This document shows, in pieces, positions 32,667 through 41,256 of a DNA stretch of 64,000 bases; within the stretch, counting starts at the first letter, position 1; each line of letters starts with the position of its first letter. Position numbers and translations under genes: made by a program. The notes under the pieces were generated by a model. The model saw only the letters and a program-made list of their open reading frames with translations. It had not been told where the DNA came from and did not search any database. This DNA comes from Terricaulis silvestris (lineage in GTDB: Bacteria > Pseudomonadota > Alphaproteobacteria > Caulobacterales > Aquidulcibacteraceae), in assembly GCF_009792355.1 (NCBI RefSeq), contig NZ_CP047045.1, positions 1,514,501-1,578,500 of the forward strand, read 5' to 3'.

Positions 32667-34340
32667 GTGGCGGATATAGAGAGTGGCGATCGCTTCGATT
32701 ACGTGATCGTGGGCGCCGGCAGCGCCGGGTGCGTGCTGGCGACCCGGCTGAGCGAAGACCCGAATATCAGTGTCGCGCTGCTGGAGGCGGGCGGCCATAA
32801 CGACACCCTGCTCGTGAACATGCCGGCGGGCGCCAGCCAGCTCTTCAACAACAAGAACGCGACGAACTGGGCGTTCGAGACAGCGCCGCAAGCTGAGCTC
32901 GGTGGCCGGCGTCTGTTTCAGCCGCGCGGACGCGGTTGGGGTGGCTCATCCTCGATCAACGCGATGATGTATATCCGCGGCCACGCGCGCGATTACGATC
33001 ACTGGCGCCAGACGGGCCTGACCGGCTGGGGCTATGCGGACGTGCTGCCCTACTTCAAGCGCTCGCAGAACAACGAGACCGGCGGCGATGCTTGGAACGG
33101 CGAAGGCGGGCCGCTCTACGTTTCCAAAAGCCCGCCTGGGTATCCGCTGCAGAAGGTGTTCATCCGCGCCGCCGCGCAAGCCGGCTTCCCGGTCACGCGC
33201 GACTTCAACGGCTATCAGCAGGAAGGCGCCGGCATCTACAGCCTGACCATCAAGGATGGGAAACGCTGGTCGACAGCGAACGCGTATCTGCGCCCGGTTG
33301 TCGGTACGCGCCCGAACTTGACGGTGATCTCCAACGCGCATGCTGGGCGCATCATCATTGAGCGCAACATGGCGGTCGGTGTTGAGTATTCCGCCGGCCT
33401 CGGCAAGCCGGTGAAGACTGTTTACGCCAAGCGCGAAGTGCTGGTGAGCGCGGGCGCATTCCAATCGCCTCAGCTGCTGCTGCTCTCAGGCATCGGGCCT
33501 GCTGACGACCTGAAGAAGCTTGGCATTCCGGTTGAGGTCGATTCACCGGAAGTCGGCCGCAACCTGCAGGATCACATCGATTGCGGTGTGCTGTACGGAT
33601 GCACCAAGCCGATTACGCTGTACTCGCTGCTTCAGGGCTCGAAGCAGACGATGGTCGGCATCGAGTACATGCTGCGCGGCACCGGGCATGGCCGAACGAT
33701 CCACTTGCACTCGGGCGCCTTCATCAAAACGCGCGGCGAGTTGGACCGGCCGGATGTGCAAATTCACTTCGTCAACGCCCTGATGCGCGATCACGGCCGG
33801 GTTAAAGCGGAGGCGGACGGTTTCACCATTCACACCTGCCCGCTGCGGCCAGAGAGCCGCGGTACGGTGCAACTGGCGTCGCGCGATCCGTTCGCGTCGC
33901 CGATCATCGATCCGCGCTATCTCAGCGAGCCAAACGATATTCGCTGCATGCGCGACAGTATCCGGTTGATCCGGGACATCGTCTCGCAAGAGGCGTTTGA
34001 TCGTTATCGTGGCGCGGAGATCGCGCCGGGTGCGCACATCCGGACGGACAGCGAGCTGGATGCGTGGATCCGGTCCACGGCGGAGACGCTCTATCACCCC
34101 GTCGGTACCGTGCGCATGGGCGTGGATGCCAAGGCGCCGGTGGATCAAGAGCTCCGCGTGCGTGGCATCGACGGGCTGCGCGTGATCGACGCGTCGGTGA
34201 TGCCGACCTTGATCGGCGGCAACACCAATGCGCCCACCATCATGATCGCGGAGAAACTCTCCGACATGATCCGGGGCAAGGCTTTGCTGCCGCCGCAGGA
34301 TGCGCCGATCGCCGAGGACGAACGCGTGGGCGCCGTATGA
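32667..34340 (+). CDS. GMC family FAD oxidoreductase (choline/alcohol dehydrogenase type)
   Basis: A 557-residue flavoprotein. The FAD-binding site is DYVIVGAGSAGCVLATRLSED at the N-terminus, followed by GMC signature 1 (GRGWGGSSSINAMMYIRGH), signature 2 (GAFQSPQLLLLSGIGP) and the C-terminal active-site pair in LYHPVGTVRMG (His) and IGGNTNAPTIMIAEK (Asn). Closest by wording to BetA-like choline dehydrogenases and PEG/alcohol dehydrogenases; no betB or betI is nearby, so choline is not certain. The GTG at 32667 follows GAGGGACGGAAAC and is preferred to an upstream TTG. Its TGA overlaps the next ATG. Confidence 0.9.
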   Translation: MADIESGDRFDYVIVGAGSAGCVLATRLSEDPNISVALLEAGGHNDTLLVNMPAGASQLFNNKNATNWAFETAPQAELGGRRLFQPRGRGWGGSSSINAMMYIRGHARDYDHWRQTGLTGWGYADVLPYFKRSQNNETGGDAWNGEGGPLYVSKSPPGYPLQKVFIRAAAQAGFPVTRDFNGYQQEGAGIYSLTIKDGKRWSTANAYLRPVVGTRPNLTVISNAHAGRIIIERNMAVGVEYSAGLGKPVKTVYAKREVLVSAGAFQSPQLLLLSGIGPADDLKKLGIPVEVDSPEVGRNLQDHIDCGVLYGCTKPITLYSLLQGSKQTMVGIEYMLRGTGHGRTIHLHSGAFIKTRGELDRPDVQIHFVNALMRDHGRVKAEADGFTIHTCPLRPESRGTVQLASRDPFASPIIDPRYLSEPNDIRCMRDSIRLIRDIVSQEAFDRYRGAEIAPGAHIRTDSELDAWIRSTAETLYHPVGTVRMGVDAKAPVDQELRVRGIDGLRVIDASVMPTLIGGNTNAPTIMIAEKLSDMIRGKALLPPQDAPIAEDERVGAV

Positions 34341-34975
34341 GCGCCGCGCGGCTTGCGGCTATCGTGGGCGCGTTGGTCGGCGTGTTCGGACTCATTCTGC
34401 AGCACGTGCTACTGTACGCCGACATGACGTCGAACGGCGCGTCGCCGGTCGAAGCGACGTGGCGCTACTTTGCGTATTTCACGATTCTCACTAACACGTT
34501 CGTCACGTTGGTGATGGCGCGTGCGGCGCTCAATCCTGCTAGCGCCACCGGCCTCAACAGTCGTCGCGTCGAGTTGATGGCGGTGACGTCGATCCTGTTC
34601 GTGTGCATCACCTACAACGTGCTGCTGGCGGCGCGCTGGGACCCGCAAGGCTGGCAGAAGGTGGCCGACGTCATTGTCCACAACGTCGTGCCGATCCTGT
34701 TTGCGATCTTCTGGGCGTTGCGTCCGCATGGCGGCCTGACTTGGCGCGATGCGGCGTTCGCGGCGCTGTGGCCCGCCGCTTATGCAGTTTATGGGCTTAC
34801 GCGCGGCGCGTTCGACGGCTTCTATCCGTACTTTTTCATGGATCCGACAGCGATCAGCTATGTCCAGATTGCGGTGAACCTAGCCGGCCTCGTTGTCGCG
34901 TTCATGATCGGTGCGGGGATCATCGTCGCTGTCAGCGGCGCGCTGGGGCGGCGCAAGGCCCCAGATTCGCCATAG
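34337..34975 (+). CDS. Pr6Pr family membrane protein
   Basis: A 212-residue integral membrane protein with about six hydrophobic segments. The order LQHVLLY near the start, TWRYFAYFTILTNTFVTLVM, TYNVLLAARWDPQGWQKVADVIVHNVVPILFAIFWAL and LWPAAYAVYGLTRGAFDGFYPYFFMDP is characteristic of the Pr6Pr family (FAR-17a/AIG1-like), whose function is unknown. The start overlaps the GMC oxidoreductase stop (ATGA), so the two are translationally coupled. Confidence 0.8.
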   Translation: MSAARLAAIVGALVGVFGLILQHVLLYADMTSNGASPVEATWRYFAYFTILTNTFVTLVMARAALNPASATGLNSRRVELMAVTSILFVCITYNVLLAARWDPQGWQKVADVIVHNVVPILFAIFWALRPHGGLTWRDAAFAALWPAAYAVYGLTRGAFDGFYPYFFMDPTAISYVQIAVNLAGLVVAFMIGAGIIVAVSGALGRRKAPDSP

Positions 34976-35018
34976 ACGCGGAACACATCAGCGGCGGTTG
35001 CTGTGAGGGAGCCGTCCC

Positions 35019-35531
35019 ATGCGTTCATTGCTTGTGGCCATTGCACTGGTAGCCGCGTCCGTCGCACCGGCCTTCGCGCAGCAAAGCGAGATGGACCGCG
35101 CTGAGCAGGACTTGCGAACCACCATGGCGCCGTCTGCCTCCGCTGGCGCGACGGTCGAGCGCGTATCGCCCAACGAAGTCCGCGTGCGGATGCCGTCCGA
35201 CATCACCTTCGACTTCAACCGCGCCAATGTGCGCTACGAATTTACGCCGCAAATCCGCCAACTGGCGCAGACCCTGTCGCGCTATCCCGGCATGTCAGTG
35301 ACGATCATCGGTCACGCGGACGCCATCGGCTCTGACGATTACAACCTTCGCCTCTCCGAACGCCGCGCCCGATCCGTCGCCGATGCGCTGACGGATTATG
35401 GCGTCCGCCATCGCCGCATCGACACCGACGGCATGGGCGAGTTCGAGCCGATCGCTACAAACGCCAGCGAATGGGGCCGCGCACAAAATCGCCGCGTGGA
35501 AATTCGTATCGCCTCGGCTTCGGCGAAATAA
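35019..35531 (+). CDS. OmpA family peptidoglycan-binding protein
   Basis: A 170-residue secreted protein: a Sec signal peptide (MRSLLVAIALVAASVAPAFAQ), a short linker, and an OmpA C-terminal domain with ITFDFNRANVRYEFTPQIRQLAQTL, TIIGHADAIGSDDYNLRLSERRARSVADAL and the closing GRAQNRRVEIRI. The domain binds diaminopimelate in the wall; the Asp and Arg of the binding loop (DA..GSDDYN and NRRVE) are present. It has no lipobox and no beta-barrel, so it is probably a soluble periplasmic or loosely anchored linker. Confidence 0.9.
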   Translation: MRSLLVAIALVAASVAPAFAQQSEMDRAEQDLRTTMAPSASAGATVERVSPNEVRVRMPSDITFDFNRANVRYEFTPQIRQLAQTLSRYPGMSVTIIGHADAIGSDDYNLRLSERRARSVADALTDYGVRHRRIDTDGMGEFEPIATNASEWGRAQNRRVEIRIASASAK

Positions 35532-35566
35532 CTCAGGATCGGGTCGCATTTGCTCCGCGTACGCAT

Positions 35567-36097
35567 CTAGTCGTTCACGACGACGAGCCGCATGCCCTTC
35601 GGCGCCTTGGCCGCCGGCGGATGCAATGAGCCCAATCGTAACAGCTGAATCGAACATCCATCCAGGAACGGTTCGCCGCCGAGCGATTGGAAGAGGCCGA
35701 GAAAGCGGTTGCCTAGCTTGTGGTCGACCTTAAGCGGCGTCAGCAGGATTTCCGCGCCGAGCACTGATCCGCCGGCGGTCTCCGCGGTAATGCGTGCAAT
35801 GCCGGGTTCGCCCGCGGTCGCGCACGCATCGATTAGCGCATTCATCATCGCGAGATCAGGGGCCAAGAAGAAGCGCGCGAAATCGTGTTCGCGCAGGTCG
35901 CGGCCGAATAGCTTAACCAGATCTTGCCCGAAGGTGCGGATCGGCATGCGGCCGTCCTTGGTGCGCTCGATCACGAACAGACGCTCAAGCACCTGATCGG
36001 CGCCGCCCTTCTTAGGCGGCGCGCCCGCGCCAGCGAGCGCTCGGCCATAGGCGAGGAGCGCGCGTGTGTCGGGATGAAAGGTCTCTTCCCCCATCAT
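35567..36097 (-). CDS. PAS_5 domain protein
   Basis: A protein of about 176 residues in the PAS_5 (PF07310) family: VLERLFVIERTKDGRMPIRTFGQDLVKLFGRDLREHDFARFFLAPDL carries the typical RxFGxxLxxLFGRDLR core, followed by beta strands (ITAETAGGSVLGAEILLTPLKV) and GLFQSLGGEPF. These single-domain PAS proteins are abundant in alphaproteobacteria and of unknown role. Two adjacent in-frame ATGs (36097 and 36094) are possible starts; neither has a clear ribosome site. Cytoplasmic. Confidence 0.8.
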   Translation of the reverse strand: MMGEETFHPDTRALLAYGRALAGAGAPPKKGGADQVLERLFVIERTKDGRMPIRTFGQDLVKLFGRDLREHDFARFFLAPDLAMMNALIDACATAGEPGIARITAETAGGSVLGAEILLTPLKVDHKLGNRFLGLFQSLGGEPFLDGCSIQLLRLGSLHPPAAKAPKGMRLVVVND

Positions 36098-36262
36098 TAA
36101 ACTTAACAGCCGTGATGTTGCTTCGAGTGCGCAAGGGCACACGCAAGCCTCAGGCCCAAGCGAGACAAGGGAATTGCGTGCTGAGAAGGGGCTGTTTCGC
36201 CGTTAACGCGAGACTGGCCCCTCGCTTGCAGCACGCCGGGAGAAGTTAAGGAGAAACGGCAT

Positions 36263-37063
36263 ATGACCGTTCCAGCCCGGTACATTCTGGCCGCGATCGC
36301 GTTTGGCGTCGCAGCCCTTGGTTTTCTGACGCTGCCGACGGAAGCGTCTGCGGATTGCGGCGGCAATAGCTGCCACCGTCCGCCCGCGTGCCATCACGGC
36401 TGCAACCCACCCCCGCCGCCACCGCCGCCGTGCTGCACGCCGCCGGTCGTGATCGTGCCGCCGCCGAATGTGCCGCCGCCGAATATCGTGGTAGTGAACG
36501 CCGGCGCCCGCGCTCAGGCTAGCGCTTCCGCGTTTGCCATTGCGGTCGCCAACGTCCGCACGGGCGACACCATCATTCGTCAGAACATGGTGATGGAAGG
36601 CGGCGCGACTGCTGCTGTCACGTCTGGCGCCTTCGCTGTGGGCGAAGCGTCGGTCGAGATGGAGAGCGTCACCCGTGAGCGCGATTTGCTGATCCAAGCG
36701 ATCTGCATCGACGCCAGCAACAACCCGCACCCGGCGTCGCAAACCTTTGGCGGCCGTGATGTCGCCCACGGCTATCGTGGCGAGATCTATCGCTGCATGT
36801 CGGGCACCCGCATGCGCTACACCATCGACGGCCGCTCGGCCGACTGCGCCCAGGGCGAAGCGCTTTGGTACGAAGGCGGCCGCGTTGAGTGCCGTCCGCA
36901 GATCGCGCGCCGCCCGTGCAACGAGCGTTCGCTGCTGCGCCGCCACGGCCCCGGCGACAAGCTGGTCCGCATCCGCGACACCGAAGTGCGCGCCTCGCGC
37001 ACCGAAACCACCTTCAACGGCGCCATGACTATGGATGGCGGCGTTGGTCAGAGCGTGTGGTGA
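36263..37063 (+). CDS. Secreted Cys/Pro-rich protein with four-cysteine C-terminal module
   Basis: A 266-residue exported protein. A signal peptide (ILAAIAFGVAALGFLTLPTEASA) is followed by a Cys/His/Pro segment (DCGGNSCHRPPACHHGC and two polyproline runs), a repetitive Ala/Ser/Thr region (about 75-135), and a C-terminal module: QAICIDASNNPHPASQTFGGRDV...EIYRCMSGTRMRY...DCAQGEALWYEGGRVEC...GPGDKLVRI. The module is about half identical to that of the smaller protein encoded 700 bp downstream and shares four cysteines with it. GTTAAGGAGAAACGGCAT is a strong ribosome site. No named family; perhaps a surface structural protein. Confidence 0.75.
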   Translation: MTVPARYILAAIAFGVAALGFLTLPTEASADCGGNSCHRPPACHHGCNPPPPPPPPCCTPPVVIVPPPNVPPPNIVVVNAGARAQASASAFAIAVANVRTGDTIIRQNMVMEGGATAAVTSGAFAVGEASVEMESVTRERDLLIQAICIDASNNPHPASQTFGGRDVAHGYRGEIYRCMSGTRMRYTIDGRSADCAQGEALWYEGGRVECRPQIARRPCNERSLLRRHGPGDKLVRIRDTEVRASRTETTFNGAMTMDGGVGQSVW

Positions 37064-37126
37064 TCCCACACGCAAACGCTTCGACCTCTCTCCCAATCTA
37101 ACTCAAGGCCATCACCCCTCGGCCTG

Positions 37127-37150
37127 CCCCCGCGAAAGCGGGGGTTTTTA
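37127..37150 (+). terminator. Rho-independent terminator
   Basis: CCCCCGC-GAAA-GCGGGGG, a perfect 7-bp GC stem with a stable GAAA tetraloop, followed by TTTTTATTTT. It lies about 65 bp after the Cys/Pro-rich protein gene. On the opposite strand only GC-rich sequence follows, so it serves the plus strand. Confidence 0.88.
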
Positions 37151-37170
37151 TTTTGGGCCGAGGGGTGTGC

Positions 37171-37629
37171 CTATTGGGCGGTGACGATGTCGGTGATTTC
37201 AGCCAGCTGCTGGCCGCCGCACATGATGCGCACGGCGCGATATTGCTGCGCGATGGCGGGGCCTTCGTAACGCACGGGCGTTGGCGTCACGACTTGCGCG
37301 ACGATGCCGCTGGGCGCTGTCGAGGTGACGATGAGCTGCTGCACCGGAATCGCGCTGCGGTCGGCGGGGCCGAGATCGAGCGTCGCGGCGTAGCCTGGCG
37401 TCGGCAAATCCACTTCGCCGGTCACGATCAGCGTGCGCTGTGCACCCGGCCCAGGCATGGCGTTGACGTGAGCAGTCCAATTGCGGTTGGCGATCACGGC
37501 GCATGAGCTCGCGGCCGGCGCTTCCGCGACGGGAGCGGGCGCAGTGATTGGGTCGGTGGTGGCGTTGGTTTGGCCGCAGGCCGCGAGCGCCGTGATGGCG
37601 CAGGCCAGCATTAAGTGGGTGGTCTTCAT
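37171..37629 (-). CDS. Putative lipoprotein of unknown function
   Basis: A 152-residue lipoprotein: signal MKTTHLMLACAITALAAC with lipobox at Cys18, a Thr/Ala/Pro linker, and a beta-rich domain (SCAVIANRNWTAHVNAMPGPGAQRTLIVTGEVDLPTPGY...VRYEGPAIAQQYRAVRIMCGGQQLAEI). The two mature cysteines at either end of the domain probably pair. The GEVDLPTPGY-type wording occurs in other alphaproteobacterial exported proteins but I know no function. It sits between the two four-cysteine paralogues, on the opposite strand. Confidence 0.7.
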   Translation of the reverse strand: MKTTHLMLACAITALAACGQTNATTDPITAPAPVAEAPAASSCAVIANRNWTAHVNAMPGPGAQRTLIVTGEVDLPTPGYAATLDLGPADRSAIPVQQLIVTSTAPSGIVAQVVTPTPVRYEGPAIAQQYRAVRIMCGGQQLAEITDIVTAQ

Positions 37630-37734
37630 CCGAGTGCTCCGAGCGCCCGTCCCCGGCCAGATACTTGCGTACCGATGGCCAATTGGAAAGCGAAACCGGG
37701 TTCTCCGCAGGCGTCGTTGGTTTAGAGTTGTGTC

Positions 37735-38166
37735 ATGAAGCGGCTTGTTCTCGCCCTTGGCGTTGGCTTTCTCGGCGTAGCGCCCGCGCGCGCGCAGGAT
37801 CGCAGCATCAGCGTGCAAGCGATCTGCATGGATGCCCGTGGCATGCCGCACCCCGCGTCGCAGACCTTTGCCGAGCGTGATGTGGTCGCGACCTATGCGG
37901 GCGAGCTGTTTCGGTGTCTGCCCGGCACATCGATGCGTTACGTCGCGGACTCCCTCAATCACGATTGCGCTGCGGGTGAGGCGCTTTGGTACGAAGACCG
38001 GCGCTTGAGCTGCCGCGCCGAAGTTGCCTCAGACGCTGAGCAAGAACGCGAAATGCTGCGCCAGTTTGGACCTGGTGAAAAGGCGGTCCAGATCGCATCC
38101 GGCCCGTCCGCCGAGCCCGCGCGCGCTGCCCCGCGGATTGTCAACGGTTACGCCCGGACGCGTTGA
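37735..38166 (+). CDS. Secreted four-cysteine protein, paralogue of the larger upstream protein
   Basis: A 143-residue protein with signal peptide (MKRLVLALGVGFLGVAPARAQ) and a single module beginning at SVQAICMDARGMPHPASQTFAERDV, then ELFRCLPGTSMRY, DCAAGEALWYEDRRLSC and FGPGEKAVQI. The four cysteines and the PHPASQTF, GEALWYE and GPGxK blocks are shared in order with the 266-residue protein upstream, so the module is a mobile or duplicated secreted domain. No known family. It is followed directly by the inverted repeat before gatB. Confidence 0.72.
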   Translation: MKRLVLALGVGFLGVAPARAQDRSISVQAICMDARGMPHPASQTFAERDVVATYAGELFRCLPGTSMRYVADSLNHDCAAGEALWYEDRRLSCRAEVASDAEQEREMLRQFGPGEKAVQIASGPSAEPARAAPRIVNGYARTR

Positions 38167-38257
38167 GGTTGGAGCGCGGGGCTTCAGCCCCGCTTGAACA
38201 CAAGCGCCTCGCTTAGTGAAGAAGTGCGCGCCTGAAGGCGCGCGCGCCAACCTGCAG
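38167..38257. repeat. Double-hairpin inverted repeat (GGTTGGAGCGCG...CGCCAACCTGC)
   Basis: The outer ends AGGTTGG and CCAACCT pair. Inside are two perfect hairpins: GCGGGGC-TTCA-GCCCCGC (38176-38193) and GCGCGCC-TGAA-GGCGCGC (38226-38243), joined by a variable centre. The edge CCAACCTGC and the GGAGCGCG start are shared with the element near 14306-14379. It lies in the gap between the four-cysteine protein and gatB. Confidence 0.72.
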
Positions 38258-38296
38258 CCGGTTGCGTGGTTCGGCCAATCCTCTTATCTCCGCACC

Positions 38297-39781
38297 ATGA
38301 CTGCACTCGATATCCGCTCCGCCCGCCCTGACCAGCTTGTTGCCGGCCAGAAGACCCAATGGGAAATCATTGTGGGCCTCGAAGTGCACGCGCAGGTGAC
38401 TTCGAACGCGAAGCTGTTTTCGGGCGCGAGCGCCGCTTATGGCGGTGATCCGAACGCGCATGTGTCGCTAGTCGATGCGGCGATGCCCGGCATGCTGCCG
38501 GTGATCAACAGATTTTGCGTGGAGCAAGCGGTCCGCACCGGCCTTGGCCTCAATGCGCATATCAACAAGAAGAGCCGGTTCGACCGGAAGAACTATTTCT
38601 ATCCCGATCTGCCGCAAGGCTACCAAATCAGCCAGTACCAACACCCGATCGTTGGCGAAGGCGCGATCGAGATTGAGCCGGATGGCGAAGCGCCGATCGA
38701 GATCCGCATCGAGCGCCTGCACTTGGAGCAAGACGCTGGCAAATCGATCCATGATCTGTCGCCGAACGAGACGTACGTCGATTTGAATCGCGCGGGCGTC
38801 GCGCTGATGGAAATCGTCTCGCGGCCGGACATGCGTTCATCGAAGGAGGCGGCGGCTTACTTCAATAAGGTGCGCTCGATCGTGCGCGCGCTCGGCACCT
38901 GCGACGGCAACATGGAAGAAGGCTCCATGCGCGCCGATGTGAACGTCTCGGTGCGCAAGGCCGGCACCAAGGAATGGGGCACGCGGTGCGAAATCAAGAA
39001 CGTGAACTCGACGCGCTTCATGCAGCAAGCGATCGAGTACGAAGCGCGCCGTCAGATTGAAATTCTCGAAGGCGGTGGCAGCATCGATCAAGAGACGCGC
39101 CTGTTCGATCCGGACAAGGGCGAAACGCGCACCATGCGCTCCAAGGAAGACGCGCACGACTATCGCTACTTCCCAGACCCGGACTTGCTGCCGCTGGTGC
39201 TGGACGATGCGTGGATCGCCGAGATCAAGGCGTCGCTGCCTGAATTGCCGGACGCGAAGAAGAAGCGCTTCGTCGCCGATTACGGGCTGACGGCGTATGA
39301 CGCTGGCGTGCTGTCGGGCGATAGCGAAGCGGCGGCGTATTTCGAAACAGTCGCCAAGGGCCGCGATGGCAAGCAAGCGGCGAACTGGGTGACGCAGGAA
39401 CTGTTCGGCGCGCTGAACAAGAGTGGCCTGGAGCTGGCGCAATCGCCGGTGAAGGCCGACGCGCTCGGCGCGCTGCTCGATCTGATCAAGGACGGCACCA
39501 TCAACGGCAAGATCGCTAAGGACGTCTTCGCCAAGATGTTGGAGACCGGCGACGCGCCCGGCGCCATCGTGGATCGCGAAGGATTGCGCCAAGTCACCGA
39601 CACCGGCGCAATCGAGAAAGCCATCGACGAGTTGATGGCCGCGAACGCCGATAAGGTCGCTGACGTGCAGAAGAACCCGAAGGCGTTCGGCTGGTGGGTC
39701 GGCCAGGCGATGAAGGCGACCGGCGGCAAAGCGAACCCAGCGGTGGTGAACGAGATTTTGAAGAGGAAGCTCGGCGTGTGA
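38297..39781 (+). CDS. gatB: Glutamyl/aspartyl-tRNA amidotransferase subunit B
   Basis: A 494-residue GatB, the kinase subunit that phosphorylates the Glu or Asp carried on tRNA before amidation. Signatures are [43 protein letters not shown] (the Mg/ATP region), VEIVSRPDM-like [14 protein letters not shown], and [10 protein letters not shown]. The C-terminal YqeY-like tRNA-binding domain ends at EILKRKLGV. The frame is open upstream through the inverted repeat to 38216; the ATG at 38297 fits the family start. It is some 14 kb from gatA. Its stop overlaps the next gene (GTGA). Confidence 0.95.
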   Translation: MTALDIRSARPDQLVAGQKTQWEIIVGLEVHAQVTSNAKLFSGASAAYGGDPNAHVSLVDAAMPGMLPVINRFCVEQAVRTGLGLNAHINKKSRFDRKNYFYPDLPQGYQISQYQHPIVGEGAIEIEPDGEAPIEIRIERLHLEQDAGKSIHDLSPNETYVDLNRAGVALMEIVSRPDMRSSKEAAAYFNKVRSIVRALGTCDGNMEEGSMRADVNVSVRKAGTKEWGTRCEIKNVNSTRFMQQAIEYEARRQIEILEGGGSIDQETRLFDPDKGETRTMRSKEDAHDYRYFPDPDLLPLVLDDAWIAEIKASLPELPDAKKKRFVADYGLTAYDAGVLSGDSEAAAYFETVAKGRDGKQAANWVTQELFGALNKSGLELAQSPVKADALGALLDLIKDGTINGKIAKDVFAKMLETGDAPGAIVDREGLRQVTDTGAIEKAIDELMAANADKVADVQKNPKAFGWWVGQAMKATGGKANPAVVNEILKRKLGV

Positions 39782-40125
39782 GCGAGGCGAGCGAGCGCCT
39801 CTTCTCCTACGGGACACTGCAACTGCCCGAGGTGCAGCGCGCCACGTTTGGGCGGTTGCTCGACGGCGCGGCAGACGCGCTCGTGGGCTTCAAGAAAGAG
39901 TTGGTCGAGATCACCGATCCCGATGTGCTCGCCAAGAGCGGCGAGCGCTTTCATCCGATTGTGGTGCGCTCCGAATATCCGGCAGACCGCGTGCCAGGCA
40001 CGGTGTTCGCGATCACGCCAACGGAACTCGCCGCCGCGGATTCCTACGAAGTGTCAGACTACAAGCGCGTCGATGCCGAACTCGCGTCCGGCCTGCGTGC
40101 TTGGGTCTATGTGAAGCGCAGTTAG
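39778..40125 (+). CDS. Gamma-glutamylcyclotransferase-like (AIG2/GGCT fold) protein
   Basis: A 115-residue protein starting at a GTG that overlaps the gatB stop. The N-terminal [21 protein letters not shown] carries the YGTL glycine loop that defines the GGCT/AIG2 fold; the C-terminal [31 protein letters not shown] has the expected acidic glutamate region (ADSYE) needed for cyclotransferase activity. Substrate unknown; AIG2-like members often act on gamma-glutamyl amines. Translational coupling with gatB is shown by the overlap. Confidence 0.85.
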   Translation: MSEASERLFSYGTLQLPEVQRATFGRLLDGAADALVGFKKELVEITDPDVLAKSGERFHPIVVRSEYPADRVPGTVFAITPTELAAADSYEVSDYKRVDAELASGLRAWVYVKRS

Positions 40126-40304
40126 CGCGCGCGAGCCGCAAGCGGTGTGTAGCGCGCCACGTGCCCAGCCGCGCCAATCACGGCAGGGCCGTCGATCTCG
40201 GCCCGGAGGTGCGCTTCGAACGAGCCGGCCTGGAGCGAGGCGATGCGATCGCCGCCGGGCACGAAGGCTTGCACCATCACGCACATCCAGATGTACATCA
40301 GCAT
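40122..40304 (-). CDS. Possible small protein of 60 residues
   Basis: A short frame starting MLMYIWMCVMVQAFVPGGDR, with GAGGAGCC seven bases before the ATG. The N-terminus is hydrophobic, the remainder ([33 protein letters not shown]) polar. It converges on the GGCT-like gene, overlapping its end by four bases. I do not recognise it; the ribosome site is the main support. Confidence 0.35.
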   Translation of the reverse strand: MLMYIWMCVMVQAFVPGGDRIASLQAGSFEAHLRAEIDGPAVIGAAGHVARYTPLAARAR

Positions 40305-40378
40305 GTGAAAAGGCTCCTCGGTGGTTCGTTGGGGAGCCTCAATCAGTTTAGTTGAGCGCGGGTTAATGCACATAAAGT

Positions 40379-40411
40379 GCGCCCCGCAGCCGGGGAGGTG
40401 CTGCGGGGCGC
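40379..40411. terminator. GC-rich hairpin, possible terminator
   Basis: GCGCCCCGCAGC and GCTGCGGGGCGC form a perfect 12-bp stem with a nine-base loop, 30 bases after the end of the RcnB-like gene on the minus strand. Downstream T runs are weak in both directions (CTTTG on plus, ACTTTAT on minus), so intrinsic termination is likely but not certain. Confidence 0.5.
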
Positions 40412-40440
40412 TTTGAAGGCATCAGGCCAACAAGGGAGGG

Positions 40441-40947
40441 TTAGTTGTCGGCCAGCATGATGCCCAAGATCACGCCGGTCGCGATGCCGACGAGCAGCAG
40501 ATCGCCGCGGTCATCGCGGACGTAGTGGTAGCCGCGCGGCGGACGGCGATAGCCGTAGCGATCATAGTCGCGCACTTCGACATAGCGGGTGCGGTAGTAT
40601 GACGGCAGGCGGTCGCCACGGCGCCAGCTGCGATAGCCGTAGTCGGCGTAGTCGCGATACGCAGCGGGCGGCGGGCCATAATACCAGCGGCCGCGATAGT
40701 TGTAGCCATTGTAGCGGCTATGATCCCAACCGCGGTGGCGGCCGCGATCTCTGCGGTCACGGCGATCGTCGCGATCCCAGCGGCCGTCACGGTCGCGACG
40801 ATCATAGTCACGATCTCGATCTCGATCACCGCGGTCACGGTCACGATCCCAGTCTCGGTCGCGATGTTGTGCAGCGGCTTGAGCCGGCAGAGCCAGCGGC
40901 GCCGCGAATGTAGCAGCGGCAAGCGCCGCCATCACAAAGCGTTTCAT
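40441..40947 (-). CDS. RcnB-like periplasmic protein with Arg-Asp repeat tract
   Basis: A 168-residue exported protein: a signal peptide (MKRFVMAALAAATFAAPLALPAQA), a tract of about 45 residues made almost wholly of Arg and Asp (RDRD, DRDR, DRRD units), then a Tyr/Arg/Gly-rich segment (NGYNYRGRWYYGPPPAAYRDYADYGYRSWRRGDRLPSYYR) and a C-terminal hydrophobic strand (LLLVGIATGVILGIML). The WRRGDRLPxxYR motif marks the RcnB family, named for nickel/cobalt homeostasis in E. coli. AGGAGACCTCGTT precedes the ATG. The charged tract shows up as a near-periodic DNA repeat (about 40790-40870). Confidence 0.78.
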   Translation of the reverse strand: MKRFVMAALAAATFAAPLALPAQAAAQHRDRDWDRDRDRGDRDRDRDYDRRDRDGRWDRDDRRDRRDRGRHRGWDHSRYNGYNYRGRWYYGPPPAAYRDYADYGYRSWRRGDRLPSYYRTRYVEVRDYDRYGYRRPPRGYHYVRDDRGDLLLVGIATGVILGIMLADN

Positions 40948-41256
40948 AACGAGGTCTCCTTCCTGCTTCCCTTGAACTGCTCCGTTCAAAAGAAGGTCCC
41001 TCTTTGCCCTGCGAGTTTGTCGTCGCTTGACTGAACTGTGTCTGAATGAATGCGGAACTCTGTGCTTAGGCTTTGTCAGAGTTTGTCATCGCGTTGATTT
41101 GCAATACTCAGACGTATCTTTTGACCGCGTCTTGCAGTGTTCCGACCGAGCGTCACGTCCTCGTGAAGTCTTTGTCGGAGGCGAACTCACTCTGCGTGAG
41201 CTAGCGCGACGCGCGATCTGTTCCCATGTTCGTTCAGGTTAGATTCAGGAACGCCG
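40948..41256. other. Intergenic spacer with lower GC
   Basis: A 309-bp gap between the RcnB-like gene (leftward) and the GST gene (rightward), so it must hold at least two promoters. The GC content is visibly lower than in the surrounding genes. I find no credible open frame, no clear repeat and no exact match to a promoter or operator I know. The last bases (GATTCAGGAACGCCG) provide the GST ribosome site. Confidence 0.5.

Noticed and set aside
38837-39817. Long open frame of 326 codons antisense to gatB.
   Set aside because: Its translation is Arg/His/Leu-rich without domains, it overlaps a certain gene completely, and such long shadows are usual in GC-rich DNA.
40790-40870. Tandem short repeats that could suggest a CRISPR-like or satellite array.
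   Set aside because: They are codons of the Arg-Asp tract in the RcnB-like protein; there are no spacers of constant length and no cas genes.
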